Positions 46,001 through 61,000 of a DNA stretch of 64,000 nucleotides are shown piece by piece. The notes beneath the pieces are model-generated. The model had not been told where the DNA came from and searched no databases. It saw nothing but the letters and a program-made list of their open reading frames with translations. The translations under genes and the position numbers were made by a program. The DNA lies in the NCBI GenBank assembly GCA_012934845.2, contig WNNJ02003841.1:85951-149950 (forward strand), read 5' to 3'. Numbering within the stretch: the stretch's first letter is position 1; every line of letters starts with the position of its first letter. This stretch comes from Pomphorhynchus laevis (Eukaryota > Acanthocephala > Palaeacanthocephala > Echinorhynchida > Pomphorhynchidae).

Positions 46001-49000
46001 AATACTAAAGTGCGCTCTAAGGCAGCTTCGTGCAATTCGATGTATAATTTATTAAAAATGTATAATTTATCTTGTAAATGTATTTTGTTGTAAATTTTAC
46101 TATATAAATAATAATATAATATTTATAATATTATAATAATATTTATAATATTTATATAATTATATAAAATACTATAATATCTTAATATTATAGTATTAAT
46201 ATTATGTAAAATTATTGCTTTATAGTTTATATTAATAAAGTGTAATATATAGCAGCATAGTATTATTCTAGCTAACACCACTAGATGTTAAATGTTAATT
46301 AAGTGGTTTTTATTTTCATCTTTTGTTTGTATTCAACATGTAAATCAGTAAGCAAGTTGCTCGATATTTAAGTTGCTCACAGCAAAATGGGATGTTATTA
46401 AAACATTAAGATAATGGATTATGCTTTTTATTATTTATTGATTTCAAAATATTGAGAGAATAATTATTTTATTAATAACAAAGAAATATAAAAAAGATTT
46501 ACGTTTATATCATTTGAATTTTTGTTCATTCTTGTCTTATTTCTGTTCCTATATACTTTTAGTTTTATAGATTTTGTTTGCAAGTAAATCACTGAAGAGT
46601 GAAAATATTTTCATTGCGAGGAAATTTATATTAATAAGGCATTATTTATCAATTTTTTGCCTTATAAAATCTTTATTATGCGCCCTGTTTTTAATCATAT
46701 AATTGCTAAGAAGTGATTCAAGTTTTTTATGCATATTACTTCTGCAATACTTCGATGTATTTTATTGAGTTTGGCCTTATCATGCAAGGCCATATTGTGG
46801 TGGGATAACTGTATACTGATATCAACTTGATTAAGGAATATAGACGTTTTCGAACTGTTGCGGATTAACTCCAAGTAATGAAATGCGTCTACGTATAAAC
46901 AATCTATAGCTGCATTAAAATAACGTTATATGTGAAGTCCGTAACAGATTTGATGCAAAATGCAATCCGAATATAGCTAGATCTTTAACTCGTATGATAC
47001 CGTGATCCAGTAGTGCTCCGAAAGAACGAATTTTTAAATCTACATGCATGATTTTGGATTTTGACTTGTTTAGTAGAAGTCGATTCTGAGTAGCTCAGTT
47101 AATTAGATTTTCCATTTCAGCTTTAGCATCACGGTTAAAATTGAGAATTTGGGATGAGCTTGTAATGATAGTTATGTCGTCTGCAATTTTTACCCAGGAA
47201 CTGTGTGACAGTTTAGGTTTAAAATCATCTGAAAGTAAAGCAAAAAGAAACTAATAAGTTGCTACTTTGAGGAACGCCTTCTTAAACAGTTCAATCATCA
47301 GATTTTATGTCGTCGAAAGTCAATCTTAGCGAACGAGTTTTCAGATAAGATTTAATGAAACTTGTTTGTCAAAAAGGAAAATTTGAACTGTGTACAACTT
47401 TATCCAATAAAAGATGGCGACTAACAGGATTAAACGCCTTTGACAGATCCACTCGAATTACTTGTACAATTACTTGTACAATACTCGGAAGTGATTTAAG
47501 TTCTTATGGCATATGAGTTCGACATGTTTTTATCATGTATATATCAAATATAAAAATATATTATATTATATATAAAAATATTAAATTTACCTGTATTTTC
47601 AATATATATAATTTATTGATTTCAAAATAAAACTCATGAAATTAATGTATATTAATGCATTAATATTCAAAGAACAGGCAAGCGAAGTCTGGGAATGAAT
47701 TGAAATATTAATTTAATGACTTATTCAATACGATGTGTTTACATGTTTATAGTTTCATAAACTATGTATTTGCAACATATTAGTCAAATTTACCTGTATT
47801 TCTAATATATATATATAATTAATCGATAATATTTCTAATATAATTTAGATATTTAATATTCAAAATATTAATATTAATATTAACCTTAATATTAATAAAA
47901 TATTAAATATTATTTATTTTAATTTAATATATGATAACAATAGTACATTTGATATCCAATATAATTTAGAGTATTATCATAAGAAATAAAAGCTAAAAAT
48001 ACATGCTTAAAATAAGATCTATTTTGGTGTTTGATCTTTATTCCCGATGTCAACAATTGATCATCAAAAATTTGATTTAAAAATTGCTATTTTTCTGTAT
48101 TGTTCAAAATTGCAAAAAATCTCGCACAAAAACATTTTTTTATAAGTTTCGAGATTATTAATTATTTAGTAATTATTAATTAATAGAGTTAACATTTAAT
48201 ATTAATAATATTAATTAATAATATTAATATTAATTTAATATTTATGGATATTATTATTTCTTAACTGTTTCTTAAATATATAAATATTTCTTTTTCAGAT
48301 TAGTTGATACACGCTTTGATCGTAATTTTAAGGTAGAATTTTTTAGTTATTTTAAATATTTTTTTGAAGGGAATTGGAAAAGTACCAAGTAAGTAGCAAC
48401 AGTAGCGGTAATGAGAGCAATAATGGCGAAGAAACACTTCGAGATCGGAGCGATTCAATGAAAGCCGTTAAATCGCAACCTGATTTAACTAAGCCACATA
48501 TACAACACTCGATTAATCCAACGAACTTAATACGCAGTCTACCAATGCCACCTTACTACAATATCGATGACGTTGATTTGAAATCATCAATTAGTAGTAT
48601 TCTACCGCAAGATAAAATCGTCAGAAATCATATAGATAATGTAGCAAATCAACGCCCGTCTTCGCCTTGTTCATCACCTGCTGATTCATCGCCCGAGTCA
48701 TCAGAGAGCAATGAAGATGATCAAGAAAATAACGACGCATTGAGTAAAGACGTGGACGTAAACATGAGCTCAAACGAATCTTATATGGGACTGCGACTAA
48801 TGAGTACAAGACCTTTGTAAGTTGAGTTCTAATTCAAATTTAACATTAACATTTTTATGGATTACTTCTTTTATGGCAAATATATCAGTAAATAATAATT
48901 TCTTCATGAAATAATTTCCTCTACTATCAAAGTTTTAGTTTAGGATATCAAAATACTTTAAATCAGAATAAATCGCTTTTAGAAGTTAAATAAAATTAAA

Positions 49001-52000
49001 TTTATTTTAGTATTATTTACTTGTATTAATTATTATTGTTTGGTAATAATTATTTAATTATTAATAATTTATTTATTAATAAATAATTATTTATAAATTT
49101 TGTTTATAAATTGTTATTAATTAATAATTATAATTATAAATTATTATTAATTAATAACGATAATTATTGGTTATTATTAATTAATAATAATCATTTTTTG
49201 GCCAGATCTATATATTTTTCGATTACAAGATTTGTTATTTACTATTCACCCATATCTATTGAATCTTATTGATAAGCGCAAGAAACGTTTTGCCGTTAAT
49301 TTATATTCAATTGATTTAATTAATGAAATACTTAATAACTTTAACATTGAATAAAACACGAATACAAACGATTATTAATAAACTATTTGGTATAAACTAT
49401 TTACTATTCTGTTCAATTACATTGATTTAATTACAATATAATCATCGATAAAATTAATCATCAAACAATTTATAAGAAAAATCATCGATAAGCTTAATCA
49501 TTGATAAAATTAATTATCCATAAGTTAAATAATCGATAAAATTAACTATCGATGAGTTAAATCATCGATAAGATTAACCATCGATAAAATTAATTATCGA
49601 TAAATTTAATCATTGAAAAAATTAATTATCGGTAAGTTAAATCATCTGTAAAATTAATTATCGATAAGTTTTATCATTGATAAAAATAATCATCGATAAA
49701 ATTAATTATCTGTAAGTTTAATCATTGATAAAATTAATAATCGATATGTTTAATGGTCGATAAAATTAATCACCGATAAAATTAATCATCAAAAAATTTA
49801 TTACCGTGTAGAAATTAGCAATTTATTAAATTTTCTTTCAACAATGGCCATATATAATTGACTAATTTAAAAATAATAATTCCAACACGATATACACATA
49901 TCCTGTTTTCAGATTCTGTAAAAATTATTTAAAAATCAAATATTTTGAATAATTTTTTGTTTATATTTTTTGAAATTTGTTTGATTATTTTTCTAAATTT
50001 GGATGTATATATTAATTTTATATTGCGCTTGCATACAAGTGCTTTGTCAGAATTATTGCATATAAAAAAAGGATTTATTTTAACGTGGCAAATGCGTGTT
50101 ATTTTAATCGTCGATAAAATTAATCATTGATAAGGTTAATCAATGATAAGATTAACCGTCAATAAAATTAATAACAGTTTAGTAATAGGCAATTTGTTAA
50201 ATTTTCTTTCAAAAATGGCCATATATAATCGACTAATTTAAAATTAAATGAAAAATAAACAAATAACATATAATTGTTTCAGAATTATTGCATATGTGGT
50301 GATGTACTAGCGTTTGGTAATTAGCATAATTTGTTATATGGCTATTCTCGTATTCAGTACTTGTGTTCAATCACTTTGATTTATTTACGATATAATTTCG
50401 ATAATTGACTGCATTCCAAAGAAATAATTGGGCCAACGATAAATTGCAAAAGCGACATGGACGTATGAATACTAGATTATATGCAACTTTAATTATATAT
50501 AAAGTATTATAGTAATTATGTCCCAACGTCCTCAAAGTGGATGGACGTGAATGATGAATTAAGCTTTCCACTGATCCTGGTGATAAGCTGTTGACCGAAG
50601 TATATCAGTATTTACACAGGTCAACAAAAAAGTTCTTGTCTGGTGTCTGGATATTTTTAACGAATCCTTATGTGATTTTTCCAATTTAAATCTAAAATTA
50701 CTTCGGTTTATCTCAATCATGTCTAGTTTTCTTACTTTCCTAATCTCAAATTTTTGCTGTATTAGATGCTTTGATTAATAAAATATTTTCAATTTGTGTT
50801 GGTATTAGTGCTTTTATGGGAATTTAATGAAGATCCAATCGGCAAATTTATATTTTATTAATTAAATGGAAAATACTAATGCGAAACATTAAAATGAACT
50901 AAACAAACAAAACAATCATAACAAGAATACAAAATTGTAAATAACGGATATACAGGTAGTCGTAAATGATTGTTAGAATAATCAAGAAATAAATTTACAC
51001 ACTTTGCGGACATGAGTATTGATAAGCATGAGTGTCTAGTTTTGGACACCAGAAATAGTCCGCCATCATCACTGCGTCCCATCTTTGGTACACAAACACC
51101 ATTCTCTAAACAATTGTTCTTTTTCAGATGAAAAGCCAGCAGCTCTGCAGAATTCTTGGGGAGGTTTAAGTTACGTACTAGATCACTCAACTCTATCTGG
51201 GAGAACAACTTAGGTTTGGTTTCAACTGAAAATTCTTCATCTTGGTCAACATCTTTAAGTGAGAAATCTTCGTCGCTTGAGGATAAACGTAGCTGCGGCA
51301 AGATAATGAAGTTAGGAACAGGTCGCTCTTCGCTGTGTAGAACCGGTCTCATTTCTGAAACAAGATTATGATATATAAGTGTTTCGCAGTTGTTTCAGTT
51401 AATACCCTTTAAATTTTGGCACAAAAAATAGCAGTCGTTTTCATGAACCGTTCTCATTGCTGAAGCAAGATTATGATATATAAGTGTTTCGCGGTTGTTT
51501 CGATTAATACCCTTTAAATCTTGAGCACAAAAATATCAGTCGCCCTTATGATTGTTGGGTTCCCGCGAAATCATCGGTATAGCAAACCTCATACTTTTCT
51601 AGTCCCTTTAGACCATTGACGCAAATGTTCTGTACATGGTTTGCAGACACCATGTGGCGCCCAATGTTTATCCTGATATCCCAGCTTGACCCCAAAATAT
51701 GCCAAATATACTCTTTCAACAAAATCAGTAATGTTCAATCTGTTTTCAACTAATGTATATTCTCCACAAACATATAAATACACGTTCGGAGAATTAACAC
51801 AAATCCTGCGTGATGCAAGCTGCCTCAAAACAAAATTGAAATACGATAAAGAACCAAATGTTGCTCATACAAGAATGTTCAATAAATAAAATATTGACCT
51901 GATAGACCAAAATGAAGGTTATTTTTTGATTCAGGAGATAAATTTCACATAAGAATGATGTAATTATTTTCTATACACCAAAATTACTGCAGACCAGTGT

Positions 52001-55000
52001 AATTTATGATCATGAGTTCGAAAATTGTATATTTCTACTTTTATTTGCGTTGTTTTATTAAAATTTAAAATAATGATTTGCTACAAATTATTTACTATCT
52101 TCACACTATTAAATGTGCTGTGCAAACGTGGTCAGATCATTTGTTCTATTGTTAATTGTAATTTATGTCAATAGACAATTATTGTCAACAAATAATTTAT
52201 GAATTTTAATTTTTTTTTTATTTTTGTTCAATTTGAAATAATTTTTGAATATTAATATTAATTTGAATCTCATTCTAATATTAATTCGAATATCATAACA
52301 AATATGACATATGACAAAGTACCTTTTTAGGATTCTTAAGAAACGCGAAATATCTAAACGTGATGCTTGGGGAGATCGCACAGTAGATGCTTATCAAATA
52401 ATAATAAAAATTGGAGAAGGAACATACGGTGAAGTATTCAAGGCACGCTGTAAAGCAACAGGTATTATTTGTTTTAAAAACTAGTAATATTAATCGTATA
52501 TAGTTATATATTTTAAATTATTTTACTTATAAGAGAAAAATGATAATAGAAAATTCAATTTAATAATTTAATTTTACAATATTTTGTTGGTAAAATTTTC
52601 AAAGTCGCTAACAGAATATATGTTCTATAAGAATTGTGGTTTTATTAATTTTTTTAACGTGGTCTTATTTGTAGATAAAAGTTTAACTCATAATTTAGAT
52701 GTTCGCATTCGCAACCGTAAATTTCTTTAACTCGCAGTTAAGCTACGTCATTTAATTATCACTACATATTTTAATTGAAGTAAATTTTTACGCAGTAAAT
52801 TTTATGAACCAATTAATGCTATTATTTATTAACATGCCATAATAATGCTGTAATTAATTAACGCTATAATTAACAATTAATGCTATACCATGGAGATCAT
52901 CATGATAAACTGCTATTAGGTTTCGGCGTATATTCCATAACTTAACTGATAATAACTGATAATCAAAGTACATCTGATGTAATTTGATTATCTATTTAAT
53001 TTAATTTTATCTATCCATAAAACATTTTCACTCAAGAGTTTAAATTTATTTTTAATAATATTTTGCTGATTTATATATTTTTAATTTTCTGTTTATTTTT
53101 ATAGTAACCTAATTTAAAATATGTATCTATTAAATTATTTAAATGATTTTGAAGAAATACAATATCATTACATATTGTTGCAATTCTTAAAATTTCATTA
53201 TTTAATGTATTATATTTTATATTATATGGTATGCATGAATGATCATGCAAAAATATGTTTCTTGTAAATTTAAATATGTCATCTTTACGATATAAATTAA
53301 TAGTAGTTTTAATTGATGTTAATTTAATGTTCATATCTAGATATACACCTTCTTTATCATTAATATTGGTTTTGTTAAGAATAAGGCTACCTGGATAAAT
53401 TTGTTCGTTTATTGAATAAAAATTGCTAGAAATTTTTGTTTGTTAGTGTGATAAAATTGAATTATTAGAATCCTTAAATATTTTAATAAATCAAAATTAT
53501 TTAAAGATAGGAACATCTATATCTAGGCAAATAAAAGGTGTTCCAATGGGTGGTAATAGTAGCCCAATTATAGCTGACTAATTTTTAGGCTTTAAATAAT
53601 AGGAATTTGTTCATAACTGTGTTGAAGATACATCTAAATTATATAAATTTAGAGATTCTGTTGTGCTGCTGTCGTAGGTAAGCTAATGAAGCCTGACCAC
53701 TCAAACGGTGGAGTGTTCAAAACGCTGCTAAATTAATTATTTTTATCAAAATGAATTTGTTCATAACTGTGTAAAAATTAAATCTAAACAATATCAATAT
53801 ACGAAATATATGTTTCGATACATTGGTGATATATGTGTATTTAATTCTAATGATTTTTATTCAATTAGTGAACAAATTTATCCAGGTATCCTTATTCTTA
53901 ACAAAACCGATATTGATGATAAAGAAGGTGTATATCTAGATATGAACATTAAATTAACATTAACTAAAACTACTATTAATTTATATCGTAAAGATGACAT
54001 ATTTAAATTTACAAGAAACATATTTTTGCATGAGCATTCATGCATACCATATAATATAAAATATAATACATTAAATAATGAAATTTTAAGAATTGCAACA
54101 ATATGTAATGATATTAACTTTCTTCAAAATCATTTAGAATAATTTAATAGATACATATTTTAAATTAGGTTACTATAAAAATAACATCAAGCAGAAAATA
54201 GTAAAATATATAAATCAACACAATAATATAAAGAATAAATTTAAACTCTTAAGTGGCAAATTTTTATGGATGGAATAATAAATAATATACTTTGTATTAG
54301 AATAAGATACTAGATAGTTTTATCAGAGGAAATACATCATTAGCATGTATTTGGCCCCGCTGCTATGTTGGGTAGAGGAGTTAGGGGCCGAAACCTGATA
54401 GCATAGCAGTTCCTCCTGATGACCTCTAATTCTTATTCTGATACAACGTCTGTTATTTATTAGTCAATTCATAAAAATTGATTTTTATTTTTAATTTCAG
54501 TTTATAATTCATCTTGATATAAATTATATAAAATCTTTTAACAATTATTTATTATTAATTAATTTTTTATTATTTGCAATATAAAATACGAAACATGAAA
54601 TATATGTTTCGATATATTGATGATATATGTGTATTTAACTGTAACAATTTTTATTCAATAAACGAACAAATTTATACAGGTAGCCTTATTTTCTTATAAG
54701 ACCAATATTAATGATAAAGAAGGTGTATATCTAGATATGAACATTAAATTAACATCAATTAAAACTACTTTTAATTTATATCGTAAAGATAGCATATATA
54801 AATTTACAAGAAACTTTTTGGCATGAGCATTCATGCATACCATTTAATATAAAATGTAATACATTAAATAATGAAATTTTAAGAATTGCAACAATATGTA
54901 ATGATATTGGCTTTCTTCAAAATCATTTAAATAATTTAATAGATACATATTTTAAACTAGGTTTTTATAAAAATAACATCAAGCAGAAAATAGTAAAATA

Positions 55001-58000
55001 TATAAATCAACACAATAATATAAAGAATAAATTTAAACTCTTAAGTGGCAAATTTAGAATAAACATATTTTTGTGTGAGCATTCATGTATACCATATAAT
55101 ATAAAATATAATACATTAAATAATGAAATTTTAAAAATTGCCATAATATGTAATAATATTGACTTGCTTCAAAATCATTTAAATAATTTAATAGATACAT
55201 ATTTTAAACTAGGTTACTATAAAAATAACATCAAGCAGAAAATAGTAAAATATATAAATCAACACAATAATATAAAGAATAAATTTAAACTCTTAAGTGG
55301 CAAATTTTTATGGATGGATAATAAATAATATACTTTGTATTAGAATAAGATACTAGATAGTTATTTCAGAGGAAATACATCATTAGCATGTATTTGGCCC
55401 CGCTGCTATGTTGGGTAGAGGAGTTAGGGGCCGAAACCTGATAGCATAGCAGTTCCTCTTGATGACCTATTCTTATTCTGATACAACGTCTGTTATCAAT
55501 TATTCAATTCATAAAAATTGATTTTTATTTTTAATTTAAGTTTATCATTCATCTTGATATAAATTATATAAAATCTTATAACAATTTTTTATTATTAATT
55601 AATTTTTTAAATACGAAACATGAAATATATGTTTCGATATATTGATGCTATTTGTGTATTTAACTCTAACAATTTTTATTCAATAAACGAACAAATTTAT
55701 CCAGGTAGCCTTATTTTTAATAAAACCAATATTAATGATAAAGAAGGTGTATATCTAGATATGAACATTAAATTAACATTAACTAAAACTACTATTAATT
55801 TATATCGTAAAGATGACATATTTAAATTTACAAGAAACATATTTTTGCATGAGCATTCATGCATACCATATAATATAAAAATTTTAGACATTGATTTATA
55901 TTAATTTATATATAATTTTAAAATACGTAGACTCAGTTAGTTGATATGGATAGTTAAACGGCAAATTACAGATACTGTTTAATAATTTATGTTTTATTAG
56001 TTATAGTTATTTACATTGGTTTTTAATCTTCATCGACAGTCTATCTTTTATAGTTAGCAGCCAGCGATTGTTGTGTTAATTGCTAAAATAACACTTTGGT
56101 CATATATTATAAACCCAAGACTATAATTAACAATCTTTTTAAATTATAAATATTAAAGCATTTAGTTGTAATGACAAAAATAAAATGTCAAATATAACAA
56201 ATATAACTTTGATACATTTAATATATTTAATGTTATGTTCAAATATTAATATTTGTTACATCAAACCTTACTATACACAGGCAGTTTCACAAATACACGC
56301 GTAATTTCGACAAAACATTTTGGTGGCAACACATTTCAGTCTCTAAACGCCACATGTGCCGATAATGTCGATTAGACGACTCTAAGTAGTCAACGGCCAC
56401 TATATTTTAGAAGGTTTTCTTGCATTGATGATTATAAATTTGAGATAATTAACTTGATAATGATAAATGAAGGTTACCAAATATATATTGAACTTTTTGA
56501 TGGGTAGAACATATGCAGACTATTTGTGAAATTTGTTTATTCAGTTCAGTAATTATTGGTATCTGCGGCAAAAAAGATAAAGTAATGAGCTATAAGCACA
56601 AGACATATAATTATCTTGTTCCCATAATGTTCAGGCCAGAAAAAGTTTCCGAAAGTTGTTGAAATCATATGGCCAACTTACGGTTGAGTAAAATGCAATG
56701 CGCAACTAACAGTCCATTTACTTCTAAAATTTTTATATATAATTTAAGTCTTAATACATAAATAGTAAATTTAAGAAACCACGATACAATGATACACTAA
56801 ATTTGCGATCTAGCCCCAACATATATTTATTTTGAATAGTGGATATTGATCAATTATTGATAAATAATTATTGAAGCTGGATCAATGGAAAGAAGAAATT
56901 ATTTTTGATATTTCGCTGACTACTGTTTGGAGTTGGATAATCAGAAATTTATTAAAAACATTTCAAAAATTTTATGATAAAGTTTCAGTAGGAGATAAAA
57001 GCCGCACTTTTAGTTTATTAAAATATAATTTAAATTCAAATAGAGACAACGATATTCTACGGACTATTGTCAACTAAGCATATTGTTTTTAAATAGTTGA
57101 TATTGATCCATTATTGATAAATAATTATTGAAGTTGGATAAAAGGAAAGAAGAAATTATTTTTTATATTTCGCTAACTGCGGTGGATCAAAGAAAGAATA
57201 AAACTTTTATTTGATATTTTGCTAACCTCTGTTAGCATCTTCAGAATATTGTAATGCTTTTGTAATTATAAAAACATTGTAATTCTTTGAAAATACTAAC
57301 GGTAGTTATCGAAATATCCAAAATAATTTCTTCGTTTCTTTGATCCAGCTCTAATAATTAAATATATTTATATTAAATAAGTATAAATTAAGTATTTCTT
57401 AGTTACAATTAAATCTACTATTTTATGCTTTAAAATAAAAGCATAAAATAGTAGAAAAATAAAATTCCAATATTTTATTGGAATTTTACGAAGTAATAAC
57501 TTGATTGCTGAAATAGCTGAGGCAGATAAAATTTTCAACATCGTGTTCTTAAAATCCAACAAAACCCAACTTTATAAAATCTTTATTAGATTCGAACACT
57601 TGTTTATTTATAAATAAAATTAATTTTAGTAATAATGTTTTTGGTAATTATATATAAGTGCTTCAGATATTTATTCTACATTGAGGCATTTTCATCCTCG
57701 AAAACAATCGGCAACTTATTGATCGCTTAGGCACTCTAGTATACAAGCGGCATTGCCTCACTGAACCGCTACGCTTAATCGCTGCTTGAGGAAAGCCCGT
57801 GGCTTCGGGCATGATCTTTATGATCTCTTCGATAAAATACGAGGTTTCTTTGCCGAAAACTCTTAAGGACTCAATGGCTACTGGAATAAATGTATAGATT
57901 TTATTATCGATCTCGTTGTACTTTTCCTTACATTCTGCAAACGCGGCTACCTCACCGGCCCGAATGACTGCTTTATCCTCGTAACTCGACGCTAGAGGGT

Positions 58001-61000
58001 TTATGCAAGTAGCGTCTCAAATTAGTACTTTACCGTTCTTCCTAGGAACCAAAGTTCCTCCATCAAGTTGCTTGCCATAGCTACGGCACAAACCCGGCCG
58101 GATCTAATCCAGAAAATATCCTCGCTGAAGATAAAATCATTTGAATTATGTGGTTCAACTCGGAGTGTCGAGTGTGTGGGTTGGCTTGTCGAGACAGCCA
58201 AAACCGTGCAATCCCAATGCGTCGATAGTATTTCCGCGTCCACATGTCAAATTTGACGCCGAGTCGAAGTGTCACATCAATTGTGAAGGATAATTCGTCT
58301 AATCTGGTGCCAACCGCCGAGATTGGAAGTGCCGTCAGAAAAACTTTGGAGTCCCTGCCTACCGCTACAAGCAGTTTAGCTCGACATTTAGCAGAATCGG
58401 CCCACGACAAGAGTGAACTATTAGCGATCATGTGCATGAGACGAGACCAACGTGCTTGTTTATGCTTTTCCGATGGCAAAACTTCACCGCGTACAGCCGC
58501 CCACCTGCGCACGCCATTTTAGAAATCCGAGCAATCCACTCCGCTGGTTGCCTCAATATTTGGTCCCACTAATGCCTTTACGAGAACCGACTTGCCTGCG
58601 ATTGAGGATAAATATGCCGGCAGCTATATAACTTCACTGTGATATAAACCTAAGCCACCCAAGTCAATCGGCAAAGTTGCTCGATGTTACGCCTTATCAT
58701 CCAGATATAAATTCAAAATGTTGGCAAGAGTGAACTTTAGAACTTCGTCATAATGCTTTAATGACGGACAGTAAGTACACGGAGAACAGCGTAGCAGATG
58801 AGAAATCTTTGGTATGCTGAAGCTACATCGCAAAAGAAACAGCGCATCCTGTTGATCGACTATTCGTTTGGCAGTGTTCTGGAGAAGCGATGCACATTTA
58901 TTCAAGGTTTCATTGAGCGCCAAATCGCTACAACCGGACTGCCCAAGATGATAGCGTTGTCGGGATCAGTCAGAATGCATTCGGGTATCAAGTCCAACAA
59001 TCGAATTTGATCCTTAGGATCACGGGTTAATAACTCTGACTTTTGAGGATTTAATGTCAGTCCAATTCTCGTCCCTTGATCAATTATTTTAGCTACATCC
59101 GAATAAATCGTATCCACATCACCCTCCCCCAAAAAATAGAATCGTCGAGATATCATACGCAAACTGTGACTAGCAGAGTTTGACAACTTCGTTTACCGCA
59201 AACGAGAAAAGCAGGGACCGAGAGGGTCCGCTTGTTGAACACCTTCAGCTGACGGAATTATTGATGTGCCCGCAATAAGATTGACACAGTTCCTACGAAC
59301 TGTGTCAATCATGTGACCACGGTTGATCGTGTTGAATGCGTTATGAAAGTCCAGCTTGGCAAGCGCAACTCCAGGAACCAAGGCGTTCGCGATAAGGTAT
59401 CTGGACTGTGAGTCGCAGCTTCAACTCCTCGTGGTATTCCGACGCCGAATTTCTGGGGGCACGAACTTACCTAGAATATAGTTTGATGCCCAACTTGCGA
59501 CAATATTTGCTGCCAAACGGCGCAGAGTACAACCCACCGCAATCGAGCAAATACCGCCAATAGGTTTCTGTAATGCCATCAGTTTAGCGGCGCAGAAAAA
59601 TATTCTTATAGATTCCGGTACACAACCTTTTAGGAGGATGGTAATGATTTCGGCCAAAGATTGAACTAGGCGATAATCTGAACGGCCGCCCGAGGGAGCA
59701 GTTAGATCATTTAGATGTAATTGACAAAGACCATCCAATCCACTTAATGAAACATTGGGAAATGAGCGAAGAGCTGACAGCATGATGTGCGTGGAGACAA
59801 CAGAGAAGTCATAAGGTGGTATAATGTGAATTTGAACTTGTGTATATGGTTCTCCTAATTGGTTATTTCGTATGTATGGGGGTGATTGGACTATAGTTCT
59901 GACAAAACTCGATCGTCGAATTGCACTATTCCGTCGTCGTTTCTCATTAATATGATTGCACCATGAACATCACCGTCTTCGAGTTTTTCCAAAACTTTGC
60001 GACAAAGATGTCTGTTGGTTTCGCGACCGTCTACTTTAGTTCGGTTTGCAAGTCTGTCGCACTTTCGCGCCACAACATCAACAACTGACCAGGATGTCAT
60101 TTCAACGAATTTGTGACAGGCCTCTCTAATCTTCTGAGACAAACTGCGATTGCCCTTTTCCTCAGTTATTACGGGTACGCTAATAACCTTTATAGCGAGC
60201 ATCAACAGTTTGATCCAAGCATCTTCAATTTGGTAGTCCCCTGCAATATCAGCCAATATGTTTGAAAGAGTTGAAGCTACCTGGGGTCTGGCGGATCTGA
60301 GAATCCGTTGCATCAACCGGACTGATATCGTCTCAATAAACGAGGTATTCCAATGCTCTCCTGAAAGTGTGTTGTAAGCCTGAGTATCAAGTTATGCTGA
60401 ATTATTTATATAAATATGCGTTTGACCAGAACCGGGGCAGCTGGGAGAAGGGCCATGCCGGCGTATACGTTAGGTGGATGTTAAGCAGAAAAATCGACAA
60501 CATACGCTGTGTTGTCTTTTTTACGACACAATCTCTCCCGAATAAACCCGGATGATTCGCTTGATATTTGTCAATTGCATATTGATGATTAATTTTCGTC
60601 GATTGACATTTTTCAATTTATATTATTTTAGTAATTTTTTAAAATTAAACTTTTTTAATTGACTTTGTCAATTTCCATTTTCATTATACTGTTTATTAGT
60701 TTAATCATACTTGACATTTGGTTATATAATATGGTCAGTTAAATGAACCAACGTCAGTTGATATTCCAAAGCTTTTGATACACTATTTTTTCTGCCGATT
60801 TTTATACTAATATTTTATTAAATACATATTTTGCTAGCGTAGTTTTAATGCGAGGGAAACAAGTCCTTTATTACGATTTTAAAATATCAATTTATATAAC
60901 ACTTCTATTGAACGAGGCATCTTCTATTCGAAATAATAATAATTATTAACTTTGGTTTATTCATCAAATTTAGATTTTCAATAAAATATATAAACACATT

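Larger units (their letters stand above)
42417..48369 (+). other. Cdk12 intron 2 (5.95 kb)
   Basis: Phase 2, GTAAGT...TTGAAG. Holds two antisense non-LTR element remnants (42.94-45.9 kb and 46.84-47.47 kb). Between and after them (45.96-46.80 and 47.5-48.3 kb) is low-complexity AATATTAAT-like sequence with no gene. Confidence 0.8.
48817..52330 (+). other. Cdk12 intron 3 (3.5 kb)
   Basis: Phase 2, GTAAGT...TTTTTAG. Contains the ATCGATA tandem array and an antisense pseudogene. A block around 49870 (CAATGGCCATATATAATTGA, CTAATTTAAAA) recurs near 50210. The rest is AT-rich. Confidence 0.8.

Noticed and set aside
49435-49800. Cluster of DREF-like TATCGATA sites
   Set aside because: The boxes are a by-product of the degenerate ATCGATAAAATTAA tandem unit and lie deep in an intron.
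53665-53730. tRNA-derived SINE inside the Penelope-like copy
   Set aside because: The GC-richer patch is too short and lacks recognisable A and B boxes. It stays unassigned.
54353-54450. Hammerhead in the Penelope terminal repeat (GAAACCTGATAG and CTGATGACCTCT)
   Set aside because: CTGATGA and GAAA are both present but in an order and spacing that do not allow stems II and III of any of the three hammerhead permutations. The nested pseudoknot explains the pairing better.
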